DNA of 64,000 nucleotides. Source: an uncultured Oscillospiraceae bacterium (lineage in GTDB: Bacteria > Bacillota > Clostridia > Oscillospirales > Acutalibacteraceae). The position numbers and the translations under genes were made by a program. Under the pieces are notes generated by a model. The model did not search any database and had not been told where the DNA came from. It saw nothing but the letters and a program-made list of their open reading frames with translations. Where the stretch lies: the NCBI GenBank assembly GCA_900540865.1, contig UQHH01000005.1, positions 1-64,000 on the forward strand. The letters are read 5' to 3'. The first letter of the stretch is position 1. Every line of letters begins with the position of its first letter. Below, in pieces: positions 7,235 to 17,231 of this stretch.

Positions 7235-10200
7235 TTGCCGGAAGAACGTAAAGCTGGCAGGCTGGTCGCTGAGCTTGTGCTTGATACCAGCAAGGCGCGG
7301 GAAGAAGCGGAATCTGTCAAAGAAATACTTGCTTCGGACAATATAGGTGCCGGAATCGATATTTTTACTACTGCCCTGCGGACATTTGACCAGGTTTCTC
7401 CCGATGTGATTGGTAACATATCAGATATTATCACACAGGTTGAAGCGGTCAAACAGGCGTTTCAAAGCGGCGCGAGTCCCGCGATGATGTGGGGCAACGT
7501 CATTGCGGCGGGAGCGGGCGCGGCTTTTACGCTCATTTTCTCTATGATAGAGCAAATGAAACAAAAACAGGAAGAGGCACGTCAAAAGGCTGTACAGCTT
7601 ACAGAAGAATACGATGAAAACAGTAAATCATTACAAGAGCTTACCCGGGAATATTCAAGCCTGAAGCAAACGCTTGATTCTGGAGGTCTTTCTTACGATG
7701 AGGAAATCAAGGCGAAGAAGGAACTTCTTGCAGTACAGGAAAAATTAGTTGAGATGTTTGGAAGTGAAGCAAGTGGCTTAGACCTTGTCAATGGTAAGCT
7801 TGAAGATCAGACGAACCAAATAGAAAAGCTATCCGTTGCGCAGGCGAAAAAATATCTGCAAGATACTTTCAACTCTGGACAAGATGCAGAAAAAACACTT
7901 AATCGGGAAGAGACGTATCAAATAGGTTTCGTACAATTCACACATGATATGGATGAGGCCGAAAGAAAATTAGCGGAACGCCTAGAATCTTTCTCTACGA
8001 ATACTAGAAGCACACATATAACCAATGATGTTATTGACACCTCATATTTTGAATTAAAGCTTAAGACCGATAATGCTGAAGACGAACTAAGAGAATTGTT
8101 TGAGGTGATTGAAAATGATCAAAAAGCACTAGGTGATGATATTTCTAGCAGCGCAAAAGAGCAATATCTAAATGTGTTATCTGAAATAAGTAAAGCAATA
8201 GAGCAGTCATCAAGTAAAGAAATTACAGACGCAAAAAATATTAAAAATAAAATAGGTTTTGCTAACGAAGTATTTAATTCAGAAAATGACCGCGATTTCC
8301 TTTCAAATATGGAAGGCCAGTATAAACAGACGCGCAATAATATTGACGCAATGCTGGAGCTTTCCTCCGCATACGAAACACTCTCAAGCGGGCAAAAGCT
8401 GAGTACGGCTTCCCTTATTGACCTATGTGACAGATACCCGGAGCTTGCTGCATATATTGAAGAAACTGGAGACGTCAGCTTTCAAAATGGTGAAAAGATT
8501 AAAGACCTTCACCAAAAGCAAACAGACGCAGCAATCAGGGACCTGGAACAGCAGAAAGCCGTTCTTGAGGAGAAAGAAACCCTGTCGAGTGAAGAAATTG
8601 CACTACTGGCAAACGTAAAAGAAACACTATTTGCATATAAAGCTAATGCTGAGGGCTTACAGTCACTTGATCTCTCCGCAGTAAGCAGCGAACTGTCCAA
8701 CCTCGGCAACGCATACGCAACTTTACATGACGGACAGGAACTCGACATGAATACCGTTTTGCAAATGATCGACACTTATCCTGAATTTGCCCAGGCAATT
8801 GCTTCCGGGTCGCTCTCTCTATCAGACCAGGAGGCCGTGGTAAAATCCTTGTTTGAAGCAAAAAAAGCTGAAGCTTTAGCAAGCATTGAAAGCGACCGGC
8901 AGAAAACGGAATCTTTGCGTAACACGACGCAGGACACGATCGAAATGCTGAATATACAAATCGCTGCATACGCAGCAGCAGGCGGTGGTTTTGGAAATAT
9001 TTATGGACAGCTTGCAGATGCGCAGAAAGAGCTTGATACTTACAACAAGCAGCTCGACCAATTAGACGCACGTGAAAAAGCATTCCAATCCTTCAGCTTA
9101 GACGACTTCACTCAAAAATCATCACGCCCTACCTCAAACGTTGCAAACAACCGCAACGAGGCGCTGCAGCAGGAGCTTAAGCTTCTTGAACACCGGAAAT
9201 CCCTGAACCAGGTTTCCGCACAGGAAGAGGTCGCTTGGCTTGAACGCATCAATTCCACATACTCAAAAAACTCCGATGAACAGATGGATATGGAAAAACG
9301 TCTGTATAACGCGCGTAAGGCGCAGCAGGAGGCGGAGGAAAGGGCGGCTAAAGAAGCGCTTGACGCTGCACTCAAGGGGATTGAAAACAAAAAGGCGCTC
9401 GGTAAGCTTACGACGGAGGAAGAAATCAATCAGCTGCAGCGTATTCGGCAGACCTACCGAATGAACGCTGAGGACGCAATGAGCCTTGAAATCCAGCTCT
9501 ATAACTTGAAGAAGAATCTGCAGAATGAGCAGACAGACAAGCTGGACAACATTGCGGACGGTGTTATCAAGGCGCTGGAAAACAAATACGAGAAGCAAAA
9601 GGAGTCCGAAACAAAGCGGATTAACCAGTCGATTGACAGCTGGAAAAAATGGGAGAACGAAACGGTTTCCGCAATCCAGGGACAGATCGACGCGCTCGAC
9701 GAGCTTTCCAAGGCACAGGAGAGTGAGGAACAGCGCCAGGAATATGAACAGAAAAGGCAGGCGACCGCCCTGCAGCTCGCTTACGAAAAGGACGATTACA
9801 ACCGTAAACAGCTTCAAAAGGAATTAAACCGTCTCGATAAGGAAGAAGCAAAGCGGTTGGAAGCAGAAGCGCGCGAGAAGCAAAAGGAAGAGCTGCAAAA
9901 GCAGATGGACAAGGTAAAGGAGGAATCCGAAAAACAGCAGGAGATGCTTAAAAAGCGGCAGGAAGCCCTGAATAAGCAGTACGAAAAGCTTACCTCATCT
10001 TTTGCGCTCGAGCAGGAAGCGCAGAAAATCATCATGCAGCAGGGTATGAACGGCGTAATCAATCTGATTAATTCGTATGCCCCGGAATTCAACCTCGCTG
10101 GAAAATCGCTCGCAGATAAGCTGTTTGAAGGCTTTAAGAGCCACAATTGGGACATCGACGCATATGCCGATTATATCCAGAAAGGGGTCAGCGCCGCTTA

Positions 10201-10414
10201 TACAAAGGCTGCCAGTACCGCGGCCAAGGCAGCGGACGAATTTTGGAGGTCGCGCATAGAATATGACCGCCAAACAGGGATGACGACCGCGCAGGTTAAA
10301 GCGCCGAAAATCGATTTGACCGTTAATTTCAACCAGCCGGTGGAGAGCCCGATTGAGACACAGCGCAGGCTGCAGAATGTAGCGCGGGAGCTTGCGCGCC
10401 AGATTATAAAGTGA
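7235..10414 (+). CDS. Phage tail tape measure protein
   Basis: About 1059 residues. A short N-terminal segment, a hydrophobic stretch (MMWGNVIAAGAGAAFTLIF, about residues 84-102), then almost continuous coiled coil rich in E, K, Q and A. Two homologous blocks of about 53 residues (near 645-700 and 712-765, both with the pattern EE..WL/QLxRI..TY and ending in LYN) point to internal duplication. Tape measures set tail length; 1059 residues would give a tail of roughly 150-160 nm. I prefer TTG 7235, 9 nt after SD AAGAAAGGG, over the longer reading from 7163, which crosses the terminator. Positions about 7780-8300 are markedly AT-rich, a sign of mosaic exchange. Confidence 0.85.
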   Translation: MPEERKAGRLVAELVLDTSKAREEAESVKEILASDNIGAGIDIFTTALRTFDQVSPDVIGNISDIITQVEAVKQAFQSGASPAMMWGNVIAAGAGAAFTLIFSMIEQMKQKQEEARQKAVQLTEEYDENSKSLQELTREYSSLKQTLDSGGLSYDEEIKAKKELLAVQEKLVEMFGSEASGLDLVNGKLEDQTNQIEKLSVAQAKKYLQDTFNSGQDAEKTLNREETYQIGFVQFTHDMDEAERKLAERLESFSTNTRSTHITNDVIDTSYFELKLKTDNAEDELRELFEVIENDQKALGDDISSSAKEQYLNVLSEISKAIEQSSSKEITDAKNIKNKIGFANEVFNSENDRDFLSNMEGQYKQTRNNIDAMLELSSAYETLSSGQKLSTASLIDLCDRYPELAAYIEETGDVSFQNGEKIKDLHQKQTDAAIRDLEQQKAVLEEKETLSSEEIALLANVKETLFAYKANAEGLQSLDLSAVSSELSNLGNAYATLHDGQELDMNTVLQMIDTYPEFAQAIASGSLSLSDQEAVVKSLFEAKKAEALASIESDRQKTESLRNTTQDTIEMLNIQIAAYAAAGGGFGNIYGQLADAQKELDTYNKQLDQLDAREKAFQSFSLDDFTQKSSRPTSNVANNRNEALQQELKLLEHRKSLNQVSAQEEVAWLERINSTYSKNSDEQMDMEKRLYNARKAQQEAEERAAKEALDAALKGIENKKALGKLTTEEEINQLQRIRQTYRMNAEDAMSLEIQLYNLKKNLQNEQTDKLDNIADGVIKALENKYEKQKESETKRINQSIDSWKKWENETVSAIQGQIDALDELSKAQESEEQRQEYEQKRQATALQLAYEKDDYNRKQLQKELNRLDKEEAKRLEAEAREKQKEELQKQMDKVKEESEKQQEMLKKRQEALNKQYEKLTSSFALEQEAQKIIMQQGMNGVINLINSYAPEFNLAGKSLADKLFEGFKSHNWDIDAYADYIQKGVSAAYTKAASTAAKAADEFWRSRIEYDRQTGMTTAQVKAPKIDLTVNFNQPVESPIETQRRLQNVARELARQIIK

Positions 10415-10427
10415 AAGAAGGGATAAA

Positions 10428-11330
10428 ATGCAGGAATTGATTTATGTACCGCCCAGCGGCTCAATTGCGGATTTATCGCGCTGTGCGGAATTTAAATTTC
10501 AGGAGCCGTATTTGCTTTCTGAGCTATCCGGTATCAGCGGAATGGATTACTCGATGGTTACGAGCGAGGCCGCGGGCATAGACGGCGTAATCGTACATGG
10601 GCTTCATGTGCCGAGCAGGCAGATTCCCTGTACGGTATATGTCAAGGGTGATACGCAGCAAAAAATGTATCAAAACAGGCTGGAATTAATCTCCAAGCTT
10701 GCCCCGCGGCAGGAGCCGGGAGAGCTTTATTACCGCAACGACTATATTTCGGTAAAAATCAAGGCATACCCGACGCTTCCGGCAAATTTTACGGAACGCA
10801 TCAATACCTATAACAAATGTAGCGTTACCTTTACTGCGCCGGAACCATATTGGGAAGGCATAGAATCCGGAAGCGTCGACATGGCGTATTTGGACAATGT
10901 AGGCTTTAAATTTCCGTTTGCTTTCTATCGTAAGGTGGATAGCTCGGTACATTACGCGGTTAATTTTGGTGTGCAGCAGAATACCGTGGACATTATGTAC
11001 CAGGGTTCGATTCCCGCACCGGTGCGTATCACCATTACGGGAGAGGCTCCGTCGCCGAAAATAACAAACGAAACAACGGGTGAAGCCATTTATGTGGAAA
11101 ACCTGTCTTTGGAAGCAAACGAGAGCGTAACGATTTACACGAAAAAAGGGGAAAAAAGCGTCAAGCTTCAGCGAGACAACAATATATCAGACGCGTTTCA
11201 TCTGGTAAGCGTGCGCTCGAAGTTCTGGTCGTTACAGCCGGGCAGGAACGTCATTACCTATGAATCCGCCGACGACCTCAAGCACGCGCGCGTAAACATC
11301 GAGTGGACGAATCTTTATGCGGGGGTGTAA
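10428..11330 (+). CDS. Distal tail protein (Dit, SPP1 gp19.1-like)
   Basis: A 300-residue phage tail family protein directly after the tape measure. Dit proteins form the hexameric hub joining tail tube to tip. It has an N-terminal SGISGMDYSMVTSEAAGIDG segment, CTVYVKG and a TAPEPYWEG segment, followed by a C-terminal beta domain ending VNIEWTNLYAGV, typical of the clostridial phage tail family (Sipho_tail). ATG 10428 has SD GAAGGG. The next gene begins 2 bp after its stop. Confidence 0.8.
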   Translation: MQELIYVPPSGSIADLSRCAEFKFQEPYLLSELSGISGMDYSMVTSEAAGIDGVIVHGLHVPSRQIPCTVYVKGDTQQKMYQNRLELISKLAPRQEPGELYYRNDYISVKIKAYPTLPANFTERINTYNKCSVTFTAPEPYWEGIESGSVDMAYLDNVGFKFPFAFYRKVDSSVHYAVNFGVQQNTVDIMYQGSIPAPVRITITGEAPSPKITNETTGEAIYVENLSLEANESVTIYTKKGEKSVKLQRDNNISDAFHLVSVRSKFWSLQPGRNVITYESADDLKHARVNIEWTNLYAGV

Positions 11331-11332
11331 CG

Positions 11333-12511
11333 ATGAAATGGCCGGTTATTAAAGTTATGACTCCCAGTAAAGTTTTTCTGGGAGAATTGGATTTCTACAC
11401 TTCTCTTCGTTTTAAACGGTCCTGGCAGGGTGTGGGAGAATTCGAAATACACATTATAGGCTCTCAACCCTACCGCCCGGAGCTATATGCGGAAAATAAC
11501 CTGATTATGCTGGACGACGACGTACAGCACGCTGGAATTATTCGCAGGACGGAACTCATCCTTAGTAATAATAATCTGGAGATTATCATACAGGGCCAAA
11601 ACCTCGATGGCATTTTAAGCCAACGTATCGTTCTCCCTTATGAGGGAGAAGCAAACGGGGGATATTTCTGCATTCCTAAAAAAGAATCCGCCACAAGTCA
11701 AGTAGAACCAGTTGCCGCGGAAACAATCATCAAGGAATTTGTACGGGGACAAATCCCTTACAGGGTATCATCTAATGCAGACAATCCCCGCAGTATGTTT
11801 TTAAGTATCGCAGAAGATATGGAGCGCGGCATGAAAACGGTTTGGATGAGCCGTTATGAACCGCTCGATGAAGTGCTGCATGATATTTGTGAATATACTG
11901 ATATGGGTTATGAAGTGTCTATTGTACCTGGAAGTAACATTACACAAGATTATGGTTTCGATGTAATTGTTGGCGTTGACCGGACGGAAGGACAGAACGA
12001 AAATTCACGCGTCCTTATGTCGCTGGAATTTGATAGCATCGCTGATATTCATTATACGATGGATACAACTTCCTACCGCAACGTGGCCTACGCCGGCGGT
12101 GCGGGAGAGGACAATAACCGAACAGTTTTGACAGTTACGAATGAGAAAATAATGCCGGACGGGTATAAAAGGAAAGAAACCTTTGTGGACTGCGGTTCTC
12201 TTGAAATTACTGAGACCGACACGGCTCTGTCCCTTGCGGAAGAGGGAAAGCATAGGCTCCAGGAATATATGCGGGCGGAAAGCCTGACGGCAAGCATATC
12301 TTCCGCAAGCCCTTTTAAGTACCGCGAGCATTACGATTTGGGCGATCTTGTCACAATCTATGTCCCGGAGCTTGGCCTTGCCCAGGATATGCGCATAACG
12401 GAGGCGGAGGAATGCTTTGAACCGAACGGCATATCCTTAAATATTACATTCGGTACGGCACAGCCGCATATTGGACGGGCAATCCGTGCGCTGCAGCCGA
12501 AAATTAGATAG
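11333..12511 (+). CDS. Tail endopeptidase-like / Gp37-like tail tip protein
   Basis: 392 residues, siphovirus ReqiPepy6 Gp37-like. The N-terminal part resembles gp27/Tal hub domains (FKRSWQGVGEFEIHI, NLIMLDDDVQHAGIIRR); the C-terminal part has YREHYDLGDLVTIYVPELGLAQDMRITEAEE, the usual hub signature. It would form the trimeric tail hub below Dit. The start is ATG 11333 with the SD inside the upstream stop region, not the longer reading from 11303. A central patch (about 11470-11980) is AT-rich compared with the flanks, suggesting recombination. Confidence 0.75.
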   Translation: MKWPVIKVMTPSKVFLGELDFYTSLRFKRSWQGVGEFEIHIIGSQPYRPELYAENNLIMLDDDVQHAGIIRRTELILSNNNLEIIIQGQNLDGILSQRIVLPYEGEANGGYFCIPKKESATSQVEPVAAETIIKEFVRGQIPYRVSSNADNPRSMFLSIAEDMERGMKTVWMSRYEPLDEVLHDICEYTDMGYEVSIVPGSNITQDYGFDVIVGVDRTEGQNENSRVLMSLEFDSIADIHYTMDTTSYRNVAYAGGAGEDNNRTVLTVTNEKIMPDGYKRKETFVDCGSLEITETDTALSLAEEGKHRLQEYMRAESLTASISSASPFKYREHYDLGDLVTIYVPELGLAQDMRITEAEECFEPNGISLNITFGTAQPHIGRAIRALQPKIR

Positions 12512-12524
12512 GAGGAATTTAAAT

Positions 12525-13352
12525 ATGGCAGAAAAATCAAGATTTTTTGACAGTTCCCCAAACGACATCAGGGAGTACAGCGCGGATGAATTCGCAGAGG
12601 TATTCCGCACTTTTTTTTCTACGGGAATTGTAAAAGACGGCGCTTCTAACAGCTCAGCAAATAACGCTTTGAAGGTGACAAAAGGAAGTGCTTCGGGTAC
12701 GGTGGAGGTATCTCCAGGCTATGCTATGCTGGAAGGCCATTGGTATCATAACGACCAAAAAATTGTTCTAAACATTCCGCCGACAACGGATACACCGCGT
12801 AAGGATTTGGTAATTCTTCGCTTTGATAAAATGCAGAGAGAAATCAAGGCGACTTACAGGCAGGGCACGGCAACCTCGGAGCCGCCGATGATAGACTCCC
12901 CCAGAAGCTTCGACCTGCCGCTTGCTTATCTTTTTATTGCGCCGGGCGGCAGCCAAATCATAAACCTGGAAGACCGCCGCACAAAGTTTTGCCAAGCGCT
13001 CTATACAATTAATCTCAATGAATTTAATGCGGAATTTAATCTAGCATTAGCAAAATTTACGACGGATTCGCGAGAGGCAATCACCAATCTTCACGCAAAC
13101 GCTACTGAAGTACTGACCGATTACCTTGAAGACGAGCCCTCCGCTACAAGGCTGTTCAATATTGTACTTGGAAAGGACGGAGCAGGCTCAGGGCTTGACG
13201 CCGACCTGCTCGACGGCAAGCAGGGTTCGTATTATCTCAATTACAGCAATTTGGCGAATAAGCCGACTATCCGCCAGATACATAGCGGAACGTCAGCGCC
13301 CGCCGCGTCGCTCGGCAGCAACGGCGACATCTACGTAATGTACGAGGGGTGA
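12525..13352 (+). CDS. Baseplate/tail-tip structural protein, fibre-attachment type
   Basis: 275 residues with the clostridial phage signature MAEKSRFFDSSPNDIREYSADEFAEVFRTFF, then a beta-rich domain (SPGYAMLEGHWYHND, TPRKDLVILRFD) typical of upper-baseplate or RBP-carrier proteins. The C-terminus has AGSGLDADLLDGKQGSYY, a short motif shared with many tail fibres. It has SD GGAGGAATTT before ATG 12525, immediately after the hub gene. It probably links hub and fibres. Confidence 0.7.
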   Translation: MAEKSRFFDSSPNDIREYSADEFAEVFRTFFSTGIVKDGASNSSANNALKVTKGSASGTVEVSPGYAMLEGHWYHNDQKIVLNIPPTTDTPRKDLVILRFDKMQREIKATYRQGTATSEPPMIDSPRSFDLPLAYLFIAPGGSQIINLEDRRTKFCQALYTINLNEFNAEFNLALAKFTTDSREAITNLHANATEVLTDYLEDEPSATRLFNIVLGKDGAGSGLDADLLDGKQGSYYLNYSNLANKPTIRQIHSGTSAPAASLGSNGDIYVMYEG

Positions 13353-13356
13353 GCGT

Positions 13357-14190
13357 ATGGCTGATATTCAAAGCACCTACAGCATGTCCACAATTCCGGA
13401 AATCAGGCATACCGTTGCGTATGAAACCAAACGGTCCGGGACTACAGTATATTACCGCTTTAAAATATCTACAGCGCCGGTAAGCGGCGCCTCTTATTTT
13501 GGCTATAACCTGGTCTGCTCGATTACACTCAACGGCAAGACGGTTGCTTCGAATGCGGAGCTGAAACCCGCTTCGCCGAGCACATGGACCTCAGCGCGCG
13601 TGAAGTACCTGCCGTCAAGCACGGGCTGGTATTCGGTGACTGGCGTTACGTCCGCGGCTACGCTGCCCGCGAAAATTACCTTTGCAAGCACGCAGACGTC
13701 CGGCTCCGCGTCAAGCGGGAACCGGACGGTCAACGTTCTCGCCGGCTCCGCTCCGACATCTCCGGCTATAGTGCTTTCTGATACGGCTGTTCTGCCAGCT
13801 ACAGTGGTTAAGGTTGGCGTGACCGGAGGCTCATGGGGAGACAGCGGAGCAGGTAAATTTAATTACCAGTACAGCACGAACAACAGCACTTGGACGACGT
13901 TTTATACCGGTACGGCAAAATCACAAAGCTTTCTGCCCTCCTCTTACGGAGGAAAGGCGGGAAGCGTCTTTTATTTCCGCGTTCAGACGGTAAACGCCCG
14001 CGGACTGTCGGTATATACCAAAACGGTGTCCCTGCGTATTATATCTCCGCCGGTTGAAACAGGGAAAGCGCGTGTTAAGGTAAACGGCGCTTGGAAACAG
14101 GGAACGGCGTATGTTAAGGTAAACGGCGTCTGGAAAAAAGCAAAAAAGGTTTGCGTCAAAGTAAACGGCGCATGGAAGGATGGTGCATAA
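13357..14190 (+). CDS. Tail fibre protein with Ig/fibronectin-like domains and VKVNG repeats
   Basis: 277 residues. The N-terminal half is beta-sandwich-like; a fibronectin type III-like domain lies at about 125-230 (SPAIVLSDTAVLPATVV ... YFRVQTVNARGLSVYT). Three short repeats of the form VKVNGxWK end the protein (about 240-277), a motif seen at the tips of clostridial phage fibres. It follows the previous gene after 4 bp and ends 1 bp before the next ATG. A host-surface contact role is inferred. Confidence 0.65.
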   Translation: MADIQSTYSMSTIPEIRHTVAYETKRSGTTVYYRFKISTAPVSGASYFGYNLVCSITLNGKTVASNAELKPASPSTWTSARVKYLPSSTGWYSVTGVTSAATLPAKITFASTQTSGSASSGNRTVNVLAGSAPTSPAIVLSDTAVLPATVVKVGVTGGSWGDSGAGKFNYQYSTNNSTWTTFYTGTAKSQSFLPSSYGGKAGSVFYFRVQTVNARGLSVYTKTVSLRIISPPVETGKARVKVNGAWKQGTAYVKVNGVWKKAKKVCVKVNGAWKDGA

Positions 14191-16257
14191 ATGGAAGCAA
14201 GAATAATTGAAATGATTGTTTCTCCAGATGAAAATGGGAATAAGCTGACAGCGGGGCAGGTCACACTTGGCTATGCCGGTGAGCACCAGGCAACACAGCT
14301 TCAATTTACACTTCCCAAAACATGGTCTGAAAACGATAGTCTGAGGTTTTATGTAAGCCTTTTGGCTGCAAATGGAAAGGCCTATAGGACAGAGCTGCAG
14401 GAATGGCCGGTAGCTGTTTTATTGCCCGCGGCAGTTACGTATGAAGGGAGCCTGTATGTCCAGGTCATTGCGGTTCCCGTAGACGATGAAGCGCTTGAGG
14501 TCAAAAAATCCTCCTGCTTTAAAGGGACGATTGAAAAGAGCCTCGGCGAAGTGCAGAGCCTGCCTGAGGATGCGACTGCCGGCCTGCTGGAGCAGAGCCT
14601 CAAGGATTTTTATGCCGCGATGCAGAAGCTAGACGAAACCGCAAAATCGCTGCCGTATATTGGAGATAACGGCAATTGGTACGTATACAATCCGGATTTA
14701 AATACGTACGAGGATTCAGAAAAACCGGCTTTGCCGGAAAGCTTTGCAACCCTTGACCGGCAGTACGCGGGTACAGCCGTTATATCTACAGCAAACAGTT
14801 ATAAGATGAATGAGAAACAGGTTGTACCGGGCTCAAAGGTAATTTTGACGATGACAGACGGCTCAAATGTCGCAAGGTTTGTCAGAACGGACGGCGCTCC
14901 TCTTTATTACTATGGAACAGACCAGGTTGTGGAGGCGCTTGGCTTCGACGTGCCGATTGAGGTTGCCGCGGAGGACTTGATTGCGGGTATTAACGTTTAC
15001 AGCGGCGGGGCGTACACCATCGAGTACCAGACCGCGCCGTCAAAGGTATTTTTCGATTACGCTGACAGCACCGCAGAGAACGCTGCAAACGTTGCCGCAG
15101 AAAACACGAAGCGAGAGCTGGAAGAGCAATATAAACCGTACTGGAACAACCAGGTAACCGGGAAGGCAAGCGGCGCGGCTGCGGAAATTTCTGGTGCGGC
15201 TGCGGGTACGGAGCTTAAAAGCCTTGTCATATCAGGAAATACATCCGTAGGGGCCGGAGCCGAGGAAGGTCAAGCGGACGCATTTCCCGTCACGCCGTCT
15301 AAGGTATATCTATGTGGTACAAACCTGCTGAAATTAAAGCAGGATACGCGCACGACGGGCGGGCTCACTATGACCTGTGATGGGGACATTATTTCCATTG
15401 CCGGGACGTGTAAGGGTACGAACCTATATGCCTTAGAAAAAATCACGCGGTTTGATATACCGTTTACTCTGCATATTGAGGTGCTTTCCGGCGGTTCAAC
15501 GGGAAATGGAATGTATTTTGATTCAAACCATCTCATCGCATTTAAAACACTGACGAGATACTTCCCTAATGGAACTCTAAATTGGAAGGGAAACCCACGC
15601 TGGATAACGAACGACTGCGTTTTTACCGAGGATTTTTCCTGCCGTATTTGGGTGACGCCGGGCAACACGCCGGACATGCCGTATGAGCCTTACCGTGAGC
15701 AGGAAATTTTGCTGCCGGAGGGTCTTACCCTTTATGGCTCGCCGGACGGTTTTCGGGATATCTACGATGCTGCTTCGGGTTTGCTTACGAATCGCTGTAC
15801 AAAGCTGCCGCTTACAGGCGGATGGATTTTTTCCTACAGCCCAGAGGCTGCAACAGTCACTTGGATTACAAATCCGTATTATGCGGCAAGCAAGCAGTAC
15901 TACCTTGTGCACAACGGTACCGTGACGACGCACACCACCGATTGGCAGGGGAAAATTAGTATGACCGTCAGTAAGTCCGATGCGGGAATCACCGCTGAGG
16001 ACACGGCGGGAACCGCCGCCCAGAAAATAAGAACGTATTTTGCAAGCTCGTACGCAATCTTACCGCTCAAACAGCCGACGGCCGCACAGCTTGCGCCTGT
16101 TTCGGTGCGCCTGGACTCAGGCCGCGTTACGGTGCTCGCGGAGCAGGGGGACACCGAGGCTGTATTCTGCCGCGATATAAACGGAGCTTACGTGGATTTG
16201 CTTGAGTATGCCACTTCGCTGGAAGCGCGTATTGCGCAGCTTGAAAGCGGTGCGTAA
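14191..16257 (+). CDS. BppU-type baseplate/receptor-binding protein, copy 1
   Basis: 688 residues: an N-terminal BppU-like domain of about 120 residues, a GDNGNWYVYN linker of the collagen/fibre-joint type, a middle domain, an alanine-rich coiled segment (about 290-345) and a long C-terminal beta domain. From about residue 370 on it is clearly homologous to the orphan fibre at 47110-49218 (shared NLLKLK, GGLT, TRFDIPFTLHI-like, FPNG, CRIWVTPG-like, DWQGK, ARIAxLE). It is the likely receptor-binding protein that decides target specificity. It ends the structural genes; the lysin gene follows 71 bp on. Confidence 0.7.
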   Translation: MEARIIEMIVSPDENGNKLTAGQVTLGYAGEHQATQLQFTLPKTWSENDSLRFYVSLLAANGKAYRTELQEWPVAVLLPAAVTYEGSLYVQVIAVPVDDEALEVKKSSCFKGTIEKSLGEVQSLPEDATAGLLEQSLKDFYAAMQKLDETAKSLPYIGDNGNWYVYNPDLNTYEDSEKPALPESFATLDRQYAGTAVISTANSYKMNEKQVVPGSKVILTMTDGSNVARFVRTDGAPLYYYGTDQVVEALGFDVPIEVAAEDLIAGINVYSGGAYTIEYQTAPSKVFFDYADSTAENAANVAAENTKRELEEQYKPYWNNQVTGKASGAAAEISGAAAGTELKSLVISGNTSVGAGAEEGQADAFPVTPSKVYLCGTNLLKLKQDTRTTGGLTMTCDGDIISIAGTCKGTNLYALEKITRFDIPFTLHIEVLSGGSTGNGMYFDSNHLIAFKTLTRYFPNGTLNWKGNPRWITNDCVFTEDFSCRIWVTPGNTPDMPYEPYREQEILLPEGLTLYGSPDGFRDIYDAASGLLTNRCTKLPLTGGWIFSYSPEAATVTWITNPYYAASKQYYLVHNGTVTTHTTDWQGKISMTVSKSDAGITAEDTAGTAAQKIRTYFASSYAILPLKQPTAAQLAPVSVRLDSGRVTVLAEQGDTEAVFCRDINGAYVDLLEYATSLEARIAQLESGA

Positions 16258-16328
16258 ATCGGAACAGCCATCCAAAAAACAAAGGACAGCCGTATAAGGC
16301 GGCCGAAACTAAGAAAGGATGATACCCG

Positions 16329-16988
16329 ATGGCAAAGAAAATCTATTTATCCCCCAGCAACCAGAACGGGAATAAATACGCGGCCGGAAACACAAACGAG
16401 ATGGAGCAGTGCAACAAAATTGCGGCCGCGGCGGAAGCCGCCCTGAAACGGTGCGGATTCAGCGTCAAGCGCGCTCCAAAGGGGCAGGAAATGGGCAAAT
16501 CCATCAGCGAAAGCAACGCCTGGAAAGCAGATTTGCATATCCCTATCCATACGAACGCATTCGACGGCAGGACTACGGGCGGCACGATGATTATGGTCTA
16601 CAGCAACAGTGGGGAGAACGCAAAGGCGGCAAAGGCAATCAAGGCGGCGCTCGACCCGATAACACCCGGCAAAGACTATGCAATCCAGACACGCTCGGAT
16701 TTGGCGGAGCTTCGGCAGACGGCGGCGATTGCAGTGTACTGCGAATGTGAGTTTCACGATACAAAGGAGGGCGCGTCCTTCATCATTGCAAACACCGATA
16801 AAATCGGTGAGGCAATCGCAAAGGGCGTGTGCGGCTATTACGGCGTGAAATACATAGCACCCGTAAGCACTGCTGCAAAGGCGAAGTATTACGTCCAGAT
16901 TGGCGCGTATGCCGAAAAAAAGAATGCGGAAGCACAGGTAAAAGCGGCAAAAGAAAAAGGCTTTGACGCGTTTATCAAGGAGCTGTAG
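16329..16988 (+). CDS. N-acetylmuramoyl-L-alanine amidase (endolysin) with SPOR-like tail
   Basis: 219 residues. An Amidase_3-type catalytic domain (about 1-175) of the clostridial phage subtype starting KIYLSPSNQ, with metal or catalytic residues in LHIPIHTNAFDG and CECEFHDT. A C-terminal SPOR-like peptidoglycan-binding segment of about 35 residues (YYVQIGAYAEKKNAEAQVKAAKEKGF) looks short, about half a SPOR domain. It cleaves the amide bond between MurNAc and L-Ala for lysis. SD AAAGGATG precedes ATG 16329. It is closely related to the lysin at 49326. Confidence 0.85.
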   Translation: MAKKIYLSPSNQNGNKYAAGNTNEMEQCNKIAAAAEAALKRCGFSVKRAPKGQEMGKSISESNAWKADLHIPIHTNAFDGRTTGGTMIMVYSNSGENAKAAKAIKAALDPITPGKDYAIQTRSDLAELRQTAAIAVYCECEFHDTKEGASFIIANTDKIGEAIAKGVCGYYGVKYIAPVSTAAKAKYYVQIGAYAEKKNAEAQVKAAKEKGFDAFIKEL

Positions 16989-17000
16989 GGCGGTGACGCG

Positions 17001-17231
17001 GTGTCGAATGAAATTATCATAGCGCTCCTGTCGCTTGTCGGTACCTTAATTGGTTCAGGGCTGGGTGTGGTTGCATCCAGCCGCTTGACAAACTACCGTA
17101 TCCAGCAGTTGGAAAAGAAGGTGGAAAAGCACAATTCCGTAATGGAGCGTATGGCTGTTGCGGAAAAGGAAATCAGGGTTGCCAATCACAGGATAGAAGA
17201 TTTGGAAAGGAAGATGGAGCATGAATATTAA
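17001..17231 (+). CDS. Small phage membrane protein with coiled coil
   Basis: 76 residues: one N-terminal TM helix (about 5-25, ALLSLVGTLIGSGLGVVAS) and a charged C-terminal coiled coil. The GTG start at 17001 has SD-like GGCGGTGA 12 bp after the lysin. It overlaps the holin gene by 11 bp. Proteins of this size and build (XhlA-like or spanin-like) sit next to phage holins; a lysis accessory role is inferred from context only. Confidence 0.6.
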   Translation: MSNEIIIALLSLVGTLIGSGLGVVASSRLTNYRIQQLEKKVEKHNSVMERMAVAEKEIRVANHRIEDLERKMEHEY

